Shown here piece after piece: positions 11,001 through 21,863 of a stretch of DNA of 64,000 nucleotides. Position numbers and translations under genes: made by a program. The DNA is taken from the NCBI GenBank assembly GCA_950097015.1, contig CATNEN010000007.1:5942001-6006000 (forward strand), read 5' to 3'. Numbering within the stretch: the first letter of the stretch is position 1; each line of letters starts with the position of its first letter. Origin of the DNA: Macrostomum hystrix. Taxonomy: Eukaryota; Platyhelminthes; Macrostomidae. Below the pieces are notes generated by a model that worked only from the letters and a program-made list of their open reading frames with translations, was not told where the DNA came from and did not search any database.

Positions 11001-14000
11001 GAACCAAGCAGTAGGGCCTAGTACCTGTCGTACAGTCTCATGAAGACTAATTCGACATCAAGCACCAATATAGAACAAAGACTTTTGTCTTTGTTTAGTC
11101 ATTAAAATTATATTATTTTAATTGTTCTCCATCTTTTGAATCGAATCAAGAATTATGCTAAGCATCCAAGTTAATTAAATATACATCTGGCCCAGTTGCG
11201 CATGCTCCCCCGCGCAAATCACTTCCCTTGGACTGGGATACGAACTCCCGACCTCTCAGTCAGAAGTTCGAAGCATAAAAATGTGAGCTATCTATTTTAT
11301 AGTCTTAAAATTGCAGTCATGCACAGTACTGTACAGTACAGTAATGTACAACACCTTTAAGACGGCGTCTAATGCATAGTATGTTATACTCGTATATGAG
11401 CCTGCAGTAACTAATACAAGAGCACCTTTAGATAGGCTCGTCAAGGTTGCTTGTGCCTGACCGACCCGTGGCCCAGATGCTCAAGTCGATGGAGAAAAAG
11501 TGTAGAAGGACTCACATGAATTGAGCAGATAGACCAGTGTTTTTGATGCCGCGATGCCATGAGTCTGGTGGGAAATGGATTGATTACTAGGTGGTCGCAG
11601 GTGTACTCGCGATCGAATGCAATAAAAGAAGCCAAAGAAGCTACTCTCTGACAAAGAAGTGCTCGAGTGCTCCAAGGGCGGGAGAGAGAGAGAGAGAGTG
11701 AGCCGAAGACTCAGCGAAGCTATTGACGAATCGAGGCGCGGTGAGAAGGGACCGGGGTGTGGGCGGATGAGTCATCCAGTGGCATCGCCGACTTCGTCTC
11801 GCATCTCGCATCGTCAGGCAGCTGAGAGTCAATCACATTTAATTATTAAGCGATAGTAAATACGGAAGGCTGGCCGACACACCTGCTGTCCTTCGCGACC
11901 CTCTGTCCATCTTCTTGCTTAGGAAAACACTTGAATTCCACACGGAGCCGCCTCCCCGGAGATGATGGGGAAACAGAGCTGAGTTCTGGAGGAGTGGAAG
12001 CAGGAAGGGCCTTGTTATCTTCTCGCTGATTTAACAGTGCACTCGGCCTGACCGCCTCACGTGACTTCACGTGCCCGACTTCCTCACTTTACTAGCCGAT
12101 AGAAATACAATAATATTTGTCCAATCTGATCTTCCTCTGAGGTTGGAGACTCATTGACGGGTGTTGCCTGCTGGTTGCTGGTGGGTTTGGCTAGCTAATC
12201 AAGCTAATAAGCCTGCAAATCACGGAGAAGCAAAGTGCCCCTCACCTTTGCTCACCTTTGCTCACCTTTGCTCACCTTTGCTCACCAGTCCAGCTCTAAC
12301 CTCGGTGTCATCCTATCCTTTGGCTGCGGTGGCAGGATAACACACAATGCCTCTGCTAGCAACCACCCCACCATGATGTTCGGAACGATGCGCGGCTTGT
12401 TCCTTCATTGTCTGACGGCCTCGCTGGGGAGCGAGTGGCGTGCAGCCTCCCACGGCTGAGGCTGCATCAACAACAACAATAGCCGCAGCAGCAGCTAACC
12501 CACTGTCTGCTCACTCTCACCTGTCTCTCAATAAAGTGTACTATAAAGAAGGTTCCCACCAATAGCCAATAGCAACTTCTACTGCCTCGCATCTCGCCAG
12601 GTGTCGCCAGTCCAAGTGAGACAGAAGCAGAAGAGCAGGTTAAATGGGACAATGTTCAGACTGGCTTCATCTTTCAAGTTTTTCTGTGCTCATAGATTTT
12701 TCTGTCTTAAAAATTCAAGGCGTTCTTGAGTGAACTGAATGCGAGTGACTCCAGTACTAAGCACTTCAAAGGTGCTAGGTACATTTTAGGTTAAAATTAG
12801 TTGAATGCCAGCCAACATGAGTCTTTCATTCCGCGACCGAATTCACCATTCCAGAGCGTATCCAACTATCTGATCGTGAGCCTGGCCGTGGCAGACCTAA
12901 TGGTAGCCACCCTGGTCATGCCCATCAGCGCGCTGAACGAGCTGTCAAAGTTCTGGTGGCTAGGTAAGACCCACCCCCTCTCCGCTTTTGATGACGCCTT
13001 AATGCTTTCCCCCCTAAGCGAGGCAGGCGCTTGAACTTGTGGGCCCAGTTCCCAGCGGGATCAGACCTGTCTCTGCTCAACTGGGCCTGCTCACTTGCAT
13101 GCCAAAGCCTTTGCGCTAGATTCTCCTCACTCGCTCCCATTCCCTCCAACGTCGCATATGCTCTGCTCTGCTCTGCTCCTCCGCATTCGTCTCATGACAT
13201 TTGGGGCTTTTCGCCACCCCGCCCCACCCCGCTCAGTGCCTCTGGTTCCGCTGTCCCGCTCTCACTCGCCGGGGCAAAGTAAGGCCCTCTCCGGGATTAG
13301 CGGGCACAAAATTTATCTGGCTCTCTTGCGGGAGGCTCTGCGCAAAATAGGGAGTGGCGGACCCATCTGGAAATTGGTAGCCCAAGGCTCCTCCCTGCCC
13401 CGCTTGGCCCCTCCGTTTGATCGGTCGGAGCCGCTTCTCACTGGGGTCGGCGCGCCGCCATGGCCATAGGCGAGTTGCCGCGGAGTTCCTCTCGCCAGGC
13501 CTTTTGGCATGGCGGACCAGTGGCGCGTGCGTGTCCCGCCGGCTTTGAAGTCGCGGCTCGGGCTGTGCGGACCAGCGGGCGGGACCGGTTTCCTGTTGCT
13601 TGCTCGGCTAAATACTGCCGCTGGTGAGAGCAGAAGCAGATAATGGAAATAAAGTGGAGCGAAACAGAGAATAAGAAATTGCTCATCACGAGGCCCCTCA
13701 AGCGGAGCTATCCGCGTTGACAGTGTCTAGCGACCCGCCATCAGCGCGGAACTCAACTGCGCATTTCCTTCTCTGCTTTGTCGACATCTGCTCCAGCAAC
13801 TTCTCTCCCCAGTCTTTCTGCCTCTCCTTCTCTGTCCCTGCATGTCTGAGTTCCTTCAACACGACTGCCTAACGACTGCAATAGGTGTCACTTTGGCTAA
13901 ATTAGATGCTCTTGGCACACCCTTCCTGCGCTTTTTGATCCAATAGATCCATCTAATTTGAAACGAAATTATTTTAAGCAAGTCGATGTTCGGCTTTGAG

Positions 14001-15082
14001 TTACTCTCCGCGAGTACAAAGGAATCAGAGGACAGTAAGGATCGTAACAGTAGCACCCAAAACCAGTGTTTGTACGTTACTCCTATGCAAAGCCTAATAG
14101 AATATTTTCGATTTAACCTCTCTCAGGCATCCATCTGTGCGACCTGTGGACCTGCTTCGACATTCTCTGCTGCACGGCCTCCATCCTGCACCTGGTGGGC
14201 ATTGCCGTGGATCGCTACTGGGCCGTCACAAACGTCGACTACGTGCGAGTGCGCAGCGGCAAGCGCATCGGCCTGATGATTGGCGCCATGTGGGCCATCA
14301 GCATGGCCATCAGCATTCCGGCCAGGTATATGGACGACGCCAAGCGGCACCGGGCGATCCGCAAAGGTGAATGCAACATCAACGACGGCTGGCTCTATAC
14401 GGTGTTCAGCACGGTGGGCGCCTTCTACCTGCCCATGCTGTTCATGATTGCCATCTACATTCGCATCTACCAGGCTGCTAGGAAGCGCATTCGAAAGAAG
14501 GCATTTAAGCATCCTCCGTCTTCCACCGCCACCGCCACCGCCATTCCGATGTCCGTCAGCGGTGCTGGCCACGATTGCGACCACGCAGCAGACGATGACG
14601 CCGATGTTGCAGAAGCCGACGACGATGTTGACGCAGACGCTACGGAAGACTGCGGCGGCGATGGTAGAGGTCACAGCAGCAGAGGAGGCAGCAAAAGTGG
14701 CGGCAGCAGAGGCGGCGGGGGTGGCGGTCACAACGGCCGTCAGGCGTTGCTAATGACGCCACAGACGCCACAGTCGCGAGCCGCCCAGCGACGGGAGCGG
14801 CTGGAACAGAAGCGAGAGAGGAAGGCGGCGCGGACTCTGGCCATCATCACGGGCTGCTTCCTGGTGTGCTGGATCCCATTCTTCCTTCGGGCGGCGATCT
14901 GCCCGTTCTACAGCGGCCAGTGCCGGGCCCTCATTCCTGACTATGGCCACTCGCTGATCCTGTGGCTGGGCTACATGAACAGCCTGCTCAATCCAGTGAT
15001 TTACACCATCTTCTCGCCAGACTTTCGGAATGCGTTCAGCAAGATCCTTTTCGGCAAGTACCGAAGACGGGGCTATCGATGA
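8019..15082 (+). CDS. 5-HT1-like serotonin receptor (class A GPCR), complete, 440 aa
   Basis: Exons 8019–8276, 12855–12963 and 14127–15082 join in phase (258+109+956 nt). The N-terminus has sequons at N21, N24 and N39. TM1 ends IIGNVFVVAAIILEKNLQ. TM2 is SLAVADLMVATLVMP. TM3 carries the amine-binding Asp in CFDILCCTASILHL (D134) and DRYWAV (151–156). TM5 contains STVGAFYLPMLF, TM6 CWIPFF and TM7 WLGYMNSLLNPVIYTIF, with a very short tail (KYRRRGYR). These are 5-HT1 hallmarks; an octopamine/tyramine receptor is less likely. It should couple to Gi/o in the plasma membrane. Intracellular loop 3 is long and low-complexity (Asp/Ala-rich, then Gly/Ser-rich). The start is the first in-frame ATG after an acceptor-like CTTCCAG at 7965; a second ATG is at 8037. 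A weak AATAAA lies at 15885. The ligand is inferred, not proven. Confidence 0.92.
8277..12854 (+). other. Intron 1 of the 5-HT1-like receptor (4.6 kb)
   Basis: Donor CAG|GTAGGC, acceptor CATTCCAG. I see no exon in it. It includes a C-run at 9260, GA runs at 9086 and 11684, and a short 10-bp repeat (CTCACCTTTG, about four copies) at 12240–12286. Unlike most long introns in this window it has no large minisatellite. Confidence 0.75.
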
Positions 15083-17495
15083 CTCGCTCGCCGACTAAGA
15101 ACATGACTCAGCGTCGGCCCTGATGACCAGGGAAGCGGCGGAGTATCATTGATGTTTTGCTTCTGCTTTCTGAGAAACTAGCGAAATCTCTAATCTGGAT
15201 CAGAAGATGCGCCAGAGCTTGTATCAGTCCAGCTCCAATTTCCCCTTTCTCTCCCTCAGTTTGAGTTCCTCGCGCTTTATCTTCTCTTGTGTGATTTTCC
15301 CGACCGCTCATTTCCCAGCTATGCCTCGTCAGCGGGTCTGGATGGGCCATAAAGCCCGACAAACTTGGGCCCAGAAGGCAGGACGGGGCTTAGCCGGCTG
15401 GGAAGGACCAGCAGCCATCATTCCTTCGATCCCCCGGGCGAGGAATTAAGCGCCGATCAGCAATCACGCGACGGGAAAATGCGCAGGAGATCCCCAAGTT
15501 CTGAACGAGTTCCAAAACATTGAGGCGAGTGGGATAACCGCTTGGGGAAAAGGATAATTGGGACGCGAATCCAGGCTCCCTTTGCGCGCTCGGCAGTGTA
15601 GGTTTTGACAGTCGGGCGCGGGAATGTCAGAGAGACTTTGCGGCAGAAAGTATGCGCAGAGTCGGCACGCGGGCCGAGTGCTGTCGCCACTGAGTGCCGG
15701 GACGCCTCTGCTAATTTCCTGTGCTCGCTGGGGACTGGCAATGAGAGAACTCTCGGCCCGATCACTTGACTGACAACTGCGCTAAGCAGTTCTTGCTTTG
15801 TCTCGCTTTCATTCTGTGTTTTCCTGCCCTGTCCGTGCCCGTGTCTCTGACAGGGGAAGCGGGCGGGAATACCTTTGCCGGTAGAATAAATTGGACAGGT
15901 CTGACAATGCCGGGTCTGTGCGGGTTGGGGGGCCTTTGATTAGTCAAACTTGGATAGTTCACAGCGGAGTGTTATTCCTGCAATCTATACTACTCGTTCA
16001 GTAGTATTTTTACTCGTTCAGGAGTGGTTTCACATCTCTGGTTCTCGTAATAAACCTTTTTCATTATCTTGAACTAGACAAATGATTTATTTTGAGTAAA
16101 ATTGCAAGCCCAAGTCGCAGTAAATTTTGTTATTTTCTCTTGTACACACAATGGTTGCGCTTTACACTGGACAAAACCAACGTGGACTAAACCTTCGCTT
16201 TTAAACACTGCTCCATGCAACTCAGCTGCGGGCACGCGACCCGCTGAGTAGTATGAGCACTTGCTGATCCTAGAGCTGAACTTGCTAGCCCTGTAGCCTT
16301 GCTGACCGCTAGTAGCTCAGCTTTGCTCTGCTCAGCTACAGCTAAATTACGAATTACTGAGCACTTATTTCAGCGTTCCTGCGGCGACCTGCCTGCTTGT
16401 AATCATTCATTTGACAGCTTCATTTACCTTTGCCACAGTTTTCATTATTGATCAATTAAAACTGACAAGAATATTTTCATTGCTTGTGCCGAGCCTCTCA
16501 ACATTGAAGCCTTGACTGTACTATTCAGATGAGCTTGTAAACCTGTTTGAGTGTTACTTTGTACTGTTAAAGGACGTCCCAGGTTGGATTCCCCCCTCTT
16601 GGTGTCCCGTTTGAGATTCCTTGCTGGGATTTCCCCACCGGGATTTCCCAGCCAGGACTTCTGTCTGTCTGTCTTATTTAGAAGAATTAAACACTTTGTT
16701 ACTCTGAAATCGTATTTTATTGACGAAAATCTACCTATACTACTACCAGTATTATTTCATATGGAATGGCTGCACAAACAGCAAAGACGAAAAGAAAAAC
16801 GTTTTAAAATCAAAACAATAAATAGGTGATCTGCGCTGTAACAGGTACTTTTAGAGTCGTATTTCTAAACGAATCTCATGGGGAATATCAACTCTGATAT
16901 GATAAAGTAGAAAAATATGAAAAGTCTCCCAGCAAGCTAATTTAAACAGAAGATAAATAATATGTGTGAGCATTTCAAGCGAGAAAATCTCTCACGGTAG
17001 ATCTGAAGGGAAATCTGGACAGGAGAGTCTCCGTGTGGAAATTTATGGAGGGAAATCCCTTGAAGAGGCGATCCTAAACTAAGAAAAATCACTAGTGGGC
17101 AATTCTGGAGCTGCCAAATTACACAATACACAAACACTGACGACAAAATCCATAGACGCTTAATGAAAACAGGTGGACTCGGAGCACAGAGATAACAGGT
17201 GTCAAATGTATAGCTCTGGCTGCGGCACTGTGACGGACAACGATGCGAAATCTGCATAAAAAGGTAATTAATTTGGACAAAAAATGACTTACAGAATTTC
17301 ATGACGCGTGATGAAACAACCTGAGTGTCAAATTATGAAAAATTAACTCGCTCTTTGCTGACTTAGACAATTATCAGGATGACCTCGTAGCGATCGCCAC
17401 AATGATCTCTTTAATTGTTTCGTTCTACCTCAACCTCTGTCTCCAAGCCCTGCTGTGCATGCATCCGGTCAACCTCCAGGAGCGCAACGTCGCGC
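15083..17495. other. Intergenic region between convergent GPCR genes
   Basis: It lies between the stop of the 5-HT1-like gene and the stop of the minus-strand peptide receptor, so it should hold both 3' UTRs. Possible AATAAA signals occur at 15885 and 16049 on the plus strand. The open frames here (for example 16937–17302 minus) lack recognisable features. No repeat array seen. Confidence 0.6.
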
Positions 17496-20284
17496 TCAGT
17501 CGTCAGGAATTTCTCCGACTAGCGGAATGCCTCGGTGGTGACGCCACGGCTGCCGCACGCGCCACTCTGGCGGCTGCACCACCAGCATTACGGCCGGCGG
17601 GGTGGCAGCGGCCTCGCCACCCGCTGCCGCGGGCGACATTCGACGGCGCCGGCGCTGACGCTGCCGCCTGCCGGCCGGTAGGAATTTACGCGCCACCGCA
17701 GGGCAGCAAAGGCGGTAGAGAGCGGCGCGAAACTGCCTACTGAACGAGTAGTATAGCAGGATGTTGCAGGCCGAGTTGAGAATCACCAGCAGGTTGGCCA
17801 CATCGCCGAAGCAGACGAAGCCGGGACTGAGCCGCGATCGGACTGGAGCCGGCGTCTGCAGCCAGGACAGATTGGCGAGGGGCAGGATGATGTGATGCAG
17901 CGCAGCCGGCGTCTCTGGTACCGACAGGTTGGACATTGGCCACAGCACGTGATGCGCCGGCGTCGGCGCGTCAGGCTCGGACAGGTTGGCGAAGGGCCAC
18001 AGGATGTGGTGCACGGCTGCAGGCGTCTGGCACAGGATGAAGAAGAATACTACCGCCACCAGCATCCGGTTGGTGTCTCGCCGGCCAGAGGAGACCCCGC
18101 CGCCGCCGCTGCCGCCTCCGTGACCAGCTCTGGCGCGGCTCCTGATGCGGCCGACCGCGGCGGGGCCTGTCTGGATGGCGCTGGCGCGCCGCATCTCGCA
18201 CATCAGCAGAAGGTTCATGACGCCAATACAGAGCAGCGGGCCCAGCACCACCAGCAGCAGCCAAATCACCAGGTGGTAGGCGATGCGGAAGGCCTCTGAC
18301 GAACCGACTGGCGAGATAATGTACCAGTGCAGCTTGGACACCGACAGCGGCTCCATCACCTGAGTGGGCGGCAGCTGCTGACTACCATTGTCCTGCTGCG
18401 TGCTGTTCAGATAAAAAAGCTTCAAGTCATTGGTGAACAGTGTGTACTCGAAGAAGCGCGGAAAGCCAATCAGAAGCGAGCCGGCCACAATCAGGGCCAC
18501 AACCACATGGGTGGTGCGCCGCGTGCAGTGCCGGTCTCCTGCCAGCCGATGGCAGATCATCACGTAGCGGTCGGCCGTCAGGGCAACCGTCAGCCAGTTC
18601 GACATCACCTTGAAGAGTCGGGGGGTTGATGGCTACTTGTTAATTTGGTGAAGTGTGGCAGTTGTAAAAAAATACAAATTGTATATCAACGCGTGACGAA
18701 TTTGTTCTCCAAGCTTTAGAGTGGGAGAGCAAGTCCTGACCGTGGCATCCTGGCTCCTGGCTTGATTATTAGGTGACAAAAAAATTATCGTTTCAGTTCC
18801 AGCTGTTTTTCTAAGCCCAAGTCAACAGGCGAGAATCCTCGCCAGTGATTCGACGGGGATTTTGAGCACTCAAATTGAGTGCCACTGCTTGGGATTCCCA
18901 GCTGGAGTGGCTCATTTTAGGCTTCAGTTTGTGGGGCTTTCCTGGCATCTGTCAACACCTAAGAGGTACCTGAGAAAAAGTTGTTCCACAGTCTCAGTTT
19001 CATTGTCAAAAGTCACCTCGACAGCTGCCAACTGAAGTATCCGAAATTTCATAATCTTCACCAGGAGCCGCCAGCTCACAATGGACTTCTTGGGGATCTT
19101 GGTCGCAAGGCCGAGCGGTCTCTTGATTCAATTTCCCAGTCGCTGAGCAAACGGTTCGGGGCGAAAATGATGGCTTGTATACCAAAACTGTACGCCCTTA
19201 TGCATGCATGTTTGCCAAGGACTTACTAAGTCCCACACAGCCTGTCCCCTGGCAAACTATCTGCTTGCCTGTCTGAACCCCTGACTGCGTCTGTGAGGGG
19301 GGAAGCGAATAAATGCGAGGGAAGTTTGCCCAGCGGAGAAGGGGATCATGACTTTCCGGCCTCTGGACAGCGGGATTGGGAGGCTGCATCGCGGAGGTCT
19401 GGGGCTTTCTTCCGCTGGCTGAATTCCCAGCTCATCGGAGGCGTCCGTCGCACGCGTCGTCAGCCGGGCTGGCTGCTAAATTGCTGTGACGTTTGGCTCG
19501 AAAGGCCTGAAGCGGGAGGCCCCGCTCACCGCTGTCTGCCAATTTCGCCCCGGGGGTGAAAACTGGCTGGACTCGGGGGATCCATATCCACAACTCAAAT
19601 AAGAAGGCTCGGAAAGTCACGAATTCATTATATTGCAGCTTACCGAAATGATTAAAGGCTTCATGGATGCTATAATTATGGGATCATAAAGACTAATCCT
19701 GGGCAGAGCCTTCTACTGCACAGAAGGGGATTGAAATAAGTTATCGAAAGTAGAGTTTCAACTCAAAGCATGACTTCTTAATCACTGCCAAAGTACTCAA
19801 GATCAGAGGCAGTTTTCTCTTGAGAAGCGCTCCAGGTCCAGACCCATCGACCGGGTTGTCAGTGGAATGGCATGACAATCTCTGCACACATTCTCGCACT
19901 TTCCATAGCAACTCCGTAGCAACTCTCGTGTCTTATAAAAACTTAACATCCGCTCACCTGAAACACCTGGCTGAGAGCATGAACGTAAATGTAAGCATGC
20001 GGCAGCGCGGACCAGCCCAGCCACACAAACGGCTCGGCCACGTGGAACTCCGTCGATGTGTCCTTGATGAAGATGACCAAGGAGGACAACAGCACCAGGC
20101 TGTCAGCAATGGCCAGGGCGCATAGGTAAAAGCGGGTGTTGTACCGAATCCGGGAGCGCTGGACCAGCACTATCAGGGCGGTGAGGTTGGCCAGGATTCC
20201 TGCGCAGCTCACGGAGGTGCCCGTGACGCCCAGCAGGGCGAAACTGATGCGGCGTTGCTGCAGCTCATAAGGTGTGGCCTGCAT
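17496..20284 (-). CDS. Neuropeptide (FMRFamide-type) receptor, class A GPCR, complete, 479 aa
   Basis: Exon 1 is 20284–19958 (ATG to VFQ|GTGAGC) and exon 2 is 18608–17496 (acceptor CTTCAAG, stop at 17496). They join in phase 0 as …SQVFQ-VMSNWLTVALTADRY. TM1 has GILANLTALIVLV and TM2 has ALAIADSLVLLSSL. TM3 ends with DRYVMICH (residues 122–129). The third intracellular loop is Gly-rich, TM6 starts MLVAVVFFFILCQTP, and TM7 is DVANLLVILNSACNILLYY. The NSxxN form instead of NPxxY, and the DRYVxICH motif, are typical of FMRFamide/peptide receptors. The peptide ligand is unknown. The odd part is extracellular loop 3, expanded by three 19-residue repeats, each with an N-L-S sequon (see findings). 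The tail is basic and Ala/Pro-rich. The intron (18609–19957) holds no array. Confidence 0.88.
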
Positions 20285-20660
20285 GGCAACTTCCTGAGCA
20301 CCTGCTGCGAGCGAGATTGGCAGCCTTCGAGTCGCAAGCGAATAACGTTTGACAAACTTGATCCCAAAACCATTTTATTTTTCCCGAAACCAAATCAGCA
20401 TTTATTCGCTGATCAAATATGAGTAAAAAATTGTGAGAAAATTGGCGGTGCGCTCAATAAGCTCAACGCCCACTGTTTTTCTCATTTTCTTTAGTGCCGA
20501 CAACTTTCCCAACAGAAAATAATGACCTTTCAAAAACGATTTATCACCTAACTGCAACAAAAGCCATGTTGTCTTCCTTTCATTTTAACTGAAATTTGTA
20601 AATTGCACTAATTGAAGAGCATTCGAAGTTCACTGTGTAAAAGGCTCATTCATCCTGCCA
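20285..20660. other. 5' flank of the peptide receptor
   Basis: Non-coding stretch upstream of the minus-strand ATG at 20284. It should hold the promoter and 5' UTR. I see no clear TATA box or exon. Confidence 0.4.
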
Positions 20661-20667
20661 GTAGGGA

Positions 20668-20945
20668 CAGTCATTGGATGGTACAATGCTACCCATAGGG
20701 ACAGTCATTGGATGGTACAATGCTACCCGTAGGGACAGTCGTTGGATGGTACAATGCTACCCGTAGGGACAGTCGTTGGATGGTACAATGCTACCCGTAG
20801 GGACAGTCGTTGGATGGTACAATGCTACCCGTAGGGACAGTCGTAGGATGGTACAATGCTACCCGTAAGGACAGTCGTTGGATGGTACAATGCTACCCGT
20901 AGGGACAGTCATTGGATGGTACAAAGCTACCCGTAGGGACAACCG
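20668..20945. repeat. 34-bp minisatellite (about 8 copies)
   Basis: Tandem unit GTAGGGACAGTCGTTGGATG plus GTACAATGCTACCC. Copies differ at one or two positions (ATT/GTT/GTA). It lies just outside the peptide receptor's 5' flank. Confidence 0.95.
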
Positions 20946-21538
20946 TGGATTGAACTTCTGTCTGTAGGGATGCTTGTCTGTCGTGTCGATTCCGTTTGTA
21001 GATATTTTTGGCCTTTATTCTGTCAACTTAGCAGTGGAAACTCGATATTTGCATTTTTAGTAACTCGTTTGCTTTTAGGTCACAATGCTGTACAGAAATG
21101 GCGCATTTTAGAAATGGCTCGCGGCAAACAAGAAACTTCGCAGCAGAAGTAGCAGCAGCATCAGCCGGGGTAACTCACGGAATAACTCACGGCTAGTAGC
21201 GATGGGCTTGAGTCGAGCTGAGTGGGACTCTGTCGGAGAGAATCAACCAGACGGTCGGAACTCGGAATTCCACTTCCCCGCCTGGGCGGCCGCAGGGGCA
21301 AGCAAATTTTTATACGGGCTTCGCTGCCACAATGGGGAAGTCGACTTTGGCAGAGAGTGAGCCCAGCCAATCAGGGCGCTCGATGGCCATGGCAACTTAG
21401 CCAGATGCTCCGCTTATCAGAGGGAGGATGCACGACTAGCCTACTCATGATGCCATTGTCACGCCGTGTTGGCCAGGCCCTGTCACGACAAATTTAGCCA
21501 TTCAGTGCTAAAAAACTGTGCAATAAATGCATAATCAA
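20946..21538. other. Unassigned stretch
   Basis: No gene, array or clear mobile element seen between the 34-bp array and the foldback element. Open frames on both strands are short and featureless. Confidence 0.4.
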
Positions 21539-21547
21539 TCTAATCAT

Positions 21548-21806
21548 ACGCAAGTTTCGTTAGCCGCAACCCAGCCGCATCACTTTTCGAAATCACTTGT
21601 ACCACTTGCAAAATCCGTCTTTTCTAATAGATTTTGACTATATTTAATTTGAAGGCTTCAAAAGTGACATGATTAGCAATATGAAGATAATTTAACGTGT
21701 GGTACAATTAAATCTAGTCAAAATCTATTAGAAAAGACGGATTTTGCAAGTGGTACAAGTGATTTTAAAAAGTGATGCGGCCGGGTTGCGGCTAGAGACA
21801 CGTCGG
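21548..21806. mobile_element. Foldback/MITE-like element with long terminal inverted repeats and 9-bp target duplication
   Basis: The arms 21562–21650 and 21705–21793 are near-perfect inverted repeats (AGCCGCAACCCAGCCGCATC … its complement), with an AT-rich centre. Weaker symmetry continues to both ends. The 9-bp sequence TCTAATCAT flanks it on both sides (21539–21547 and 21807–21815). Long inverted repeats and a 9-bp duplication fit a non-autonomous Mutator-like or foldback element. It encodes nothing. Confidence 0.75.
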
Positions 21807-21863
21807 TCTAATCATGGGCGCGTGATTTGGCATGCATGAGCAAAATTCGAGAGACAGAATCAT

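Noticed and set aside
14123-14731. 202-codon minus-strand ORF inside the serotonin receptor exon
   Set aside because: It is the antisense shadow of a GC-rich coding exon with clear GPCR motifs on the plus strand.
17892-18629. Plus-strand ORFs over the peptide receptor
   Set aside because: They are antisense to an exon with strong seven-transmembrane motifs, and have no recognisable features of their own.
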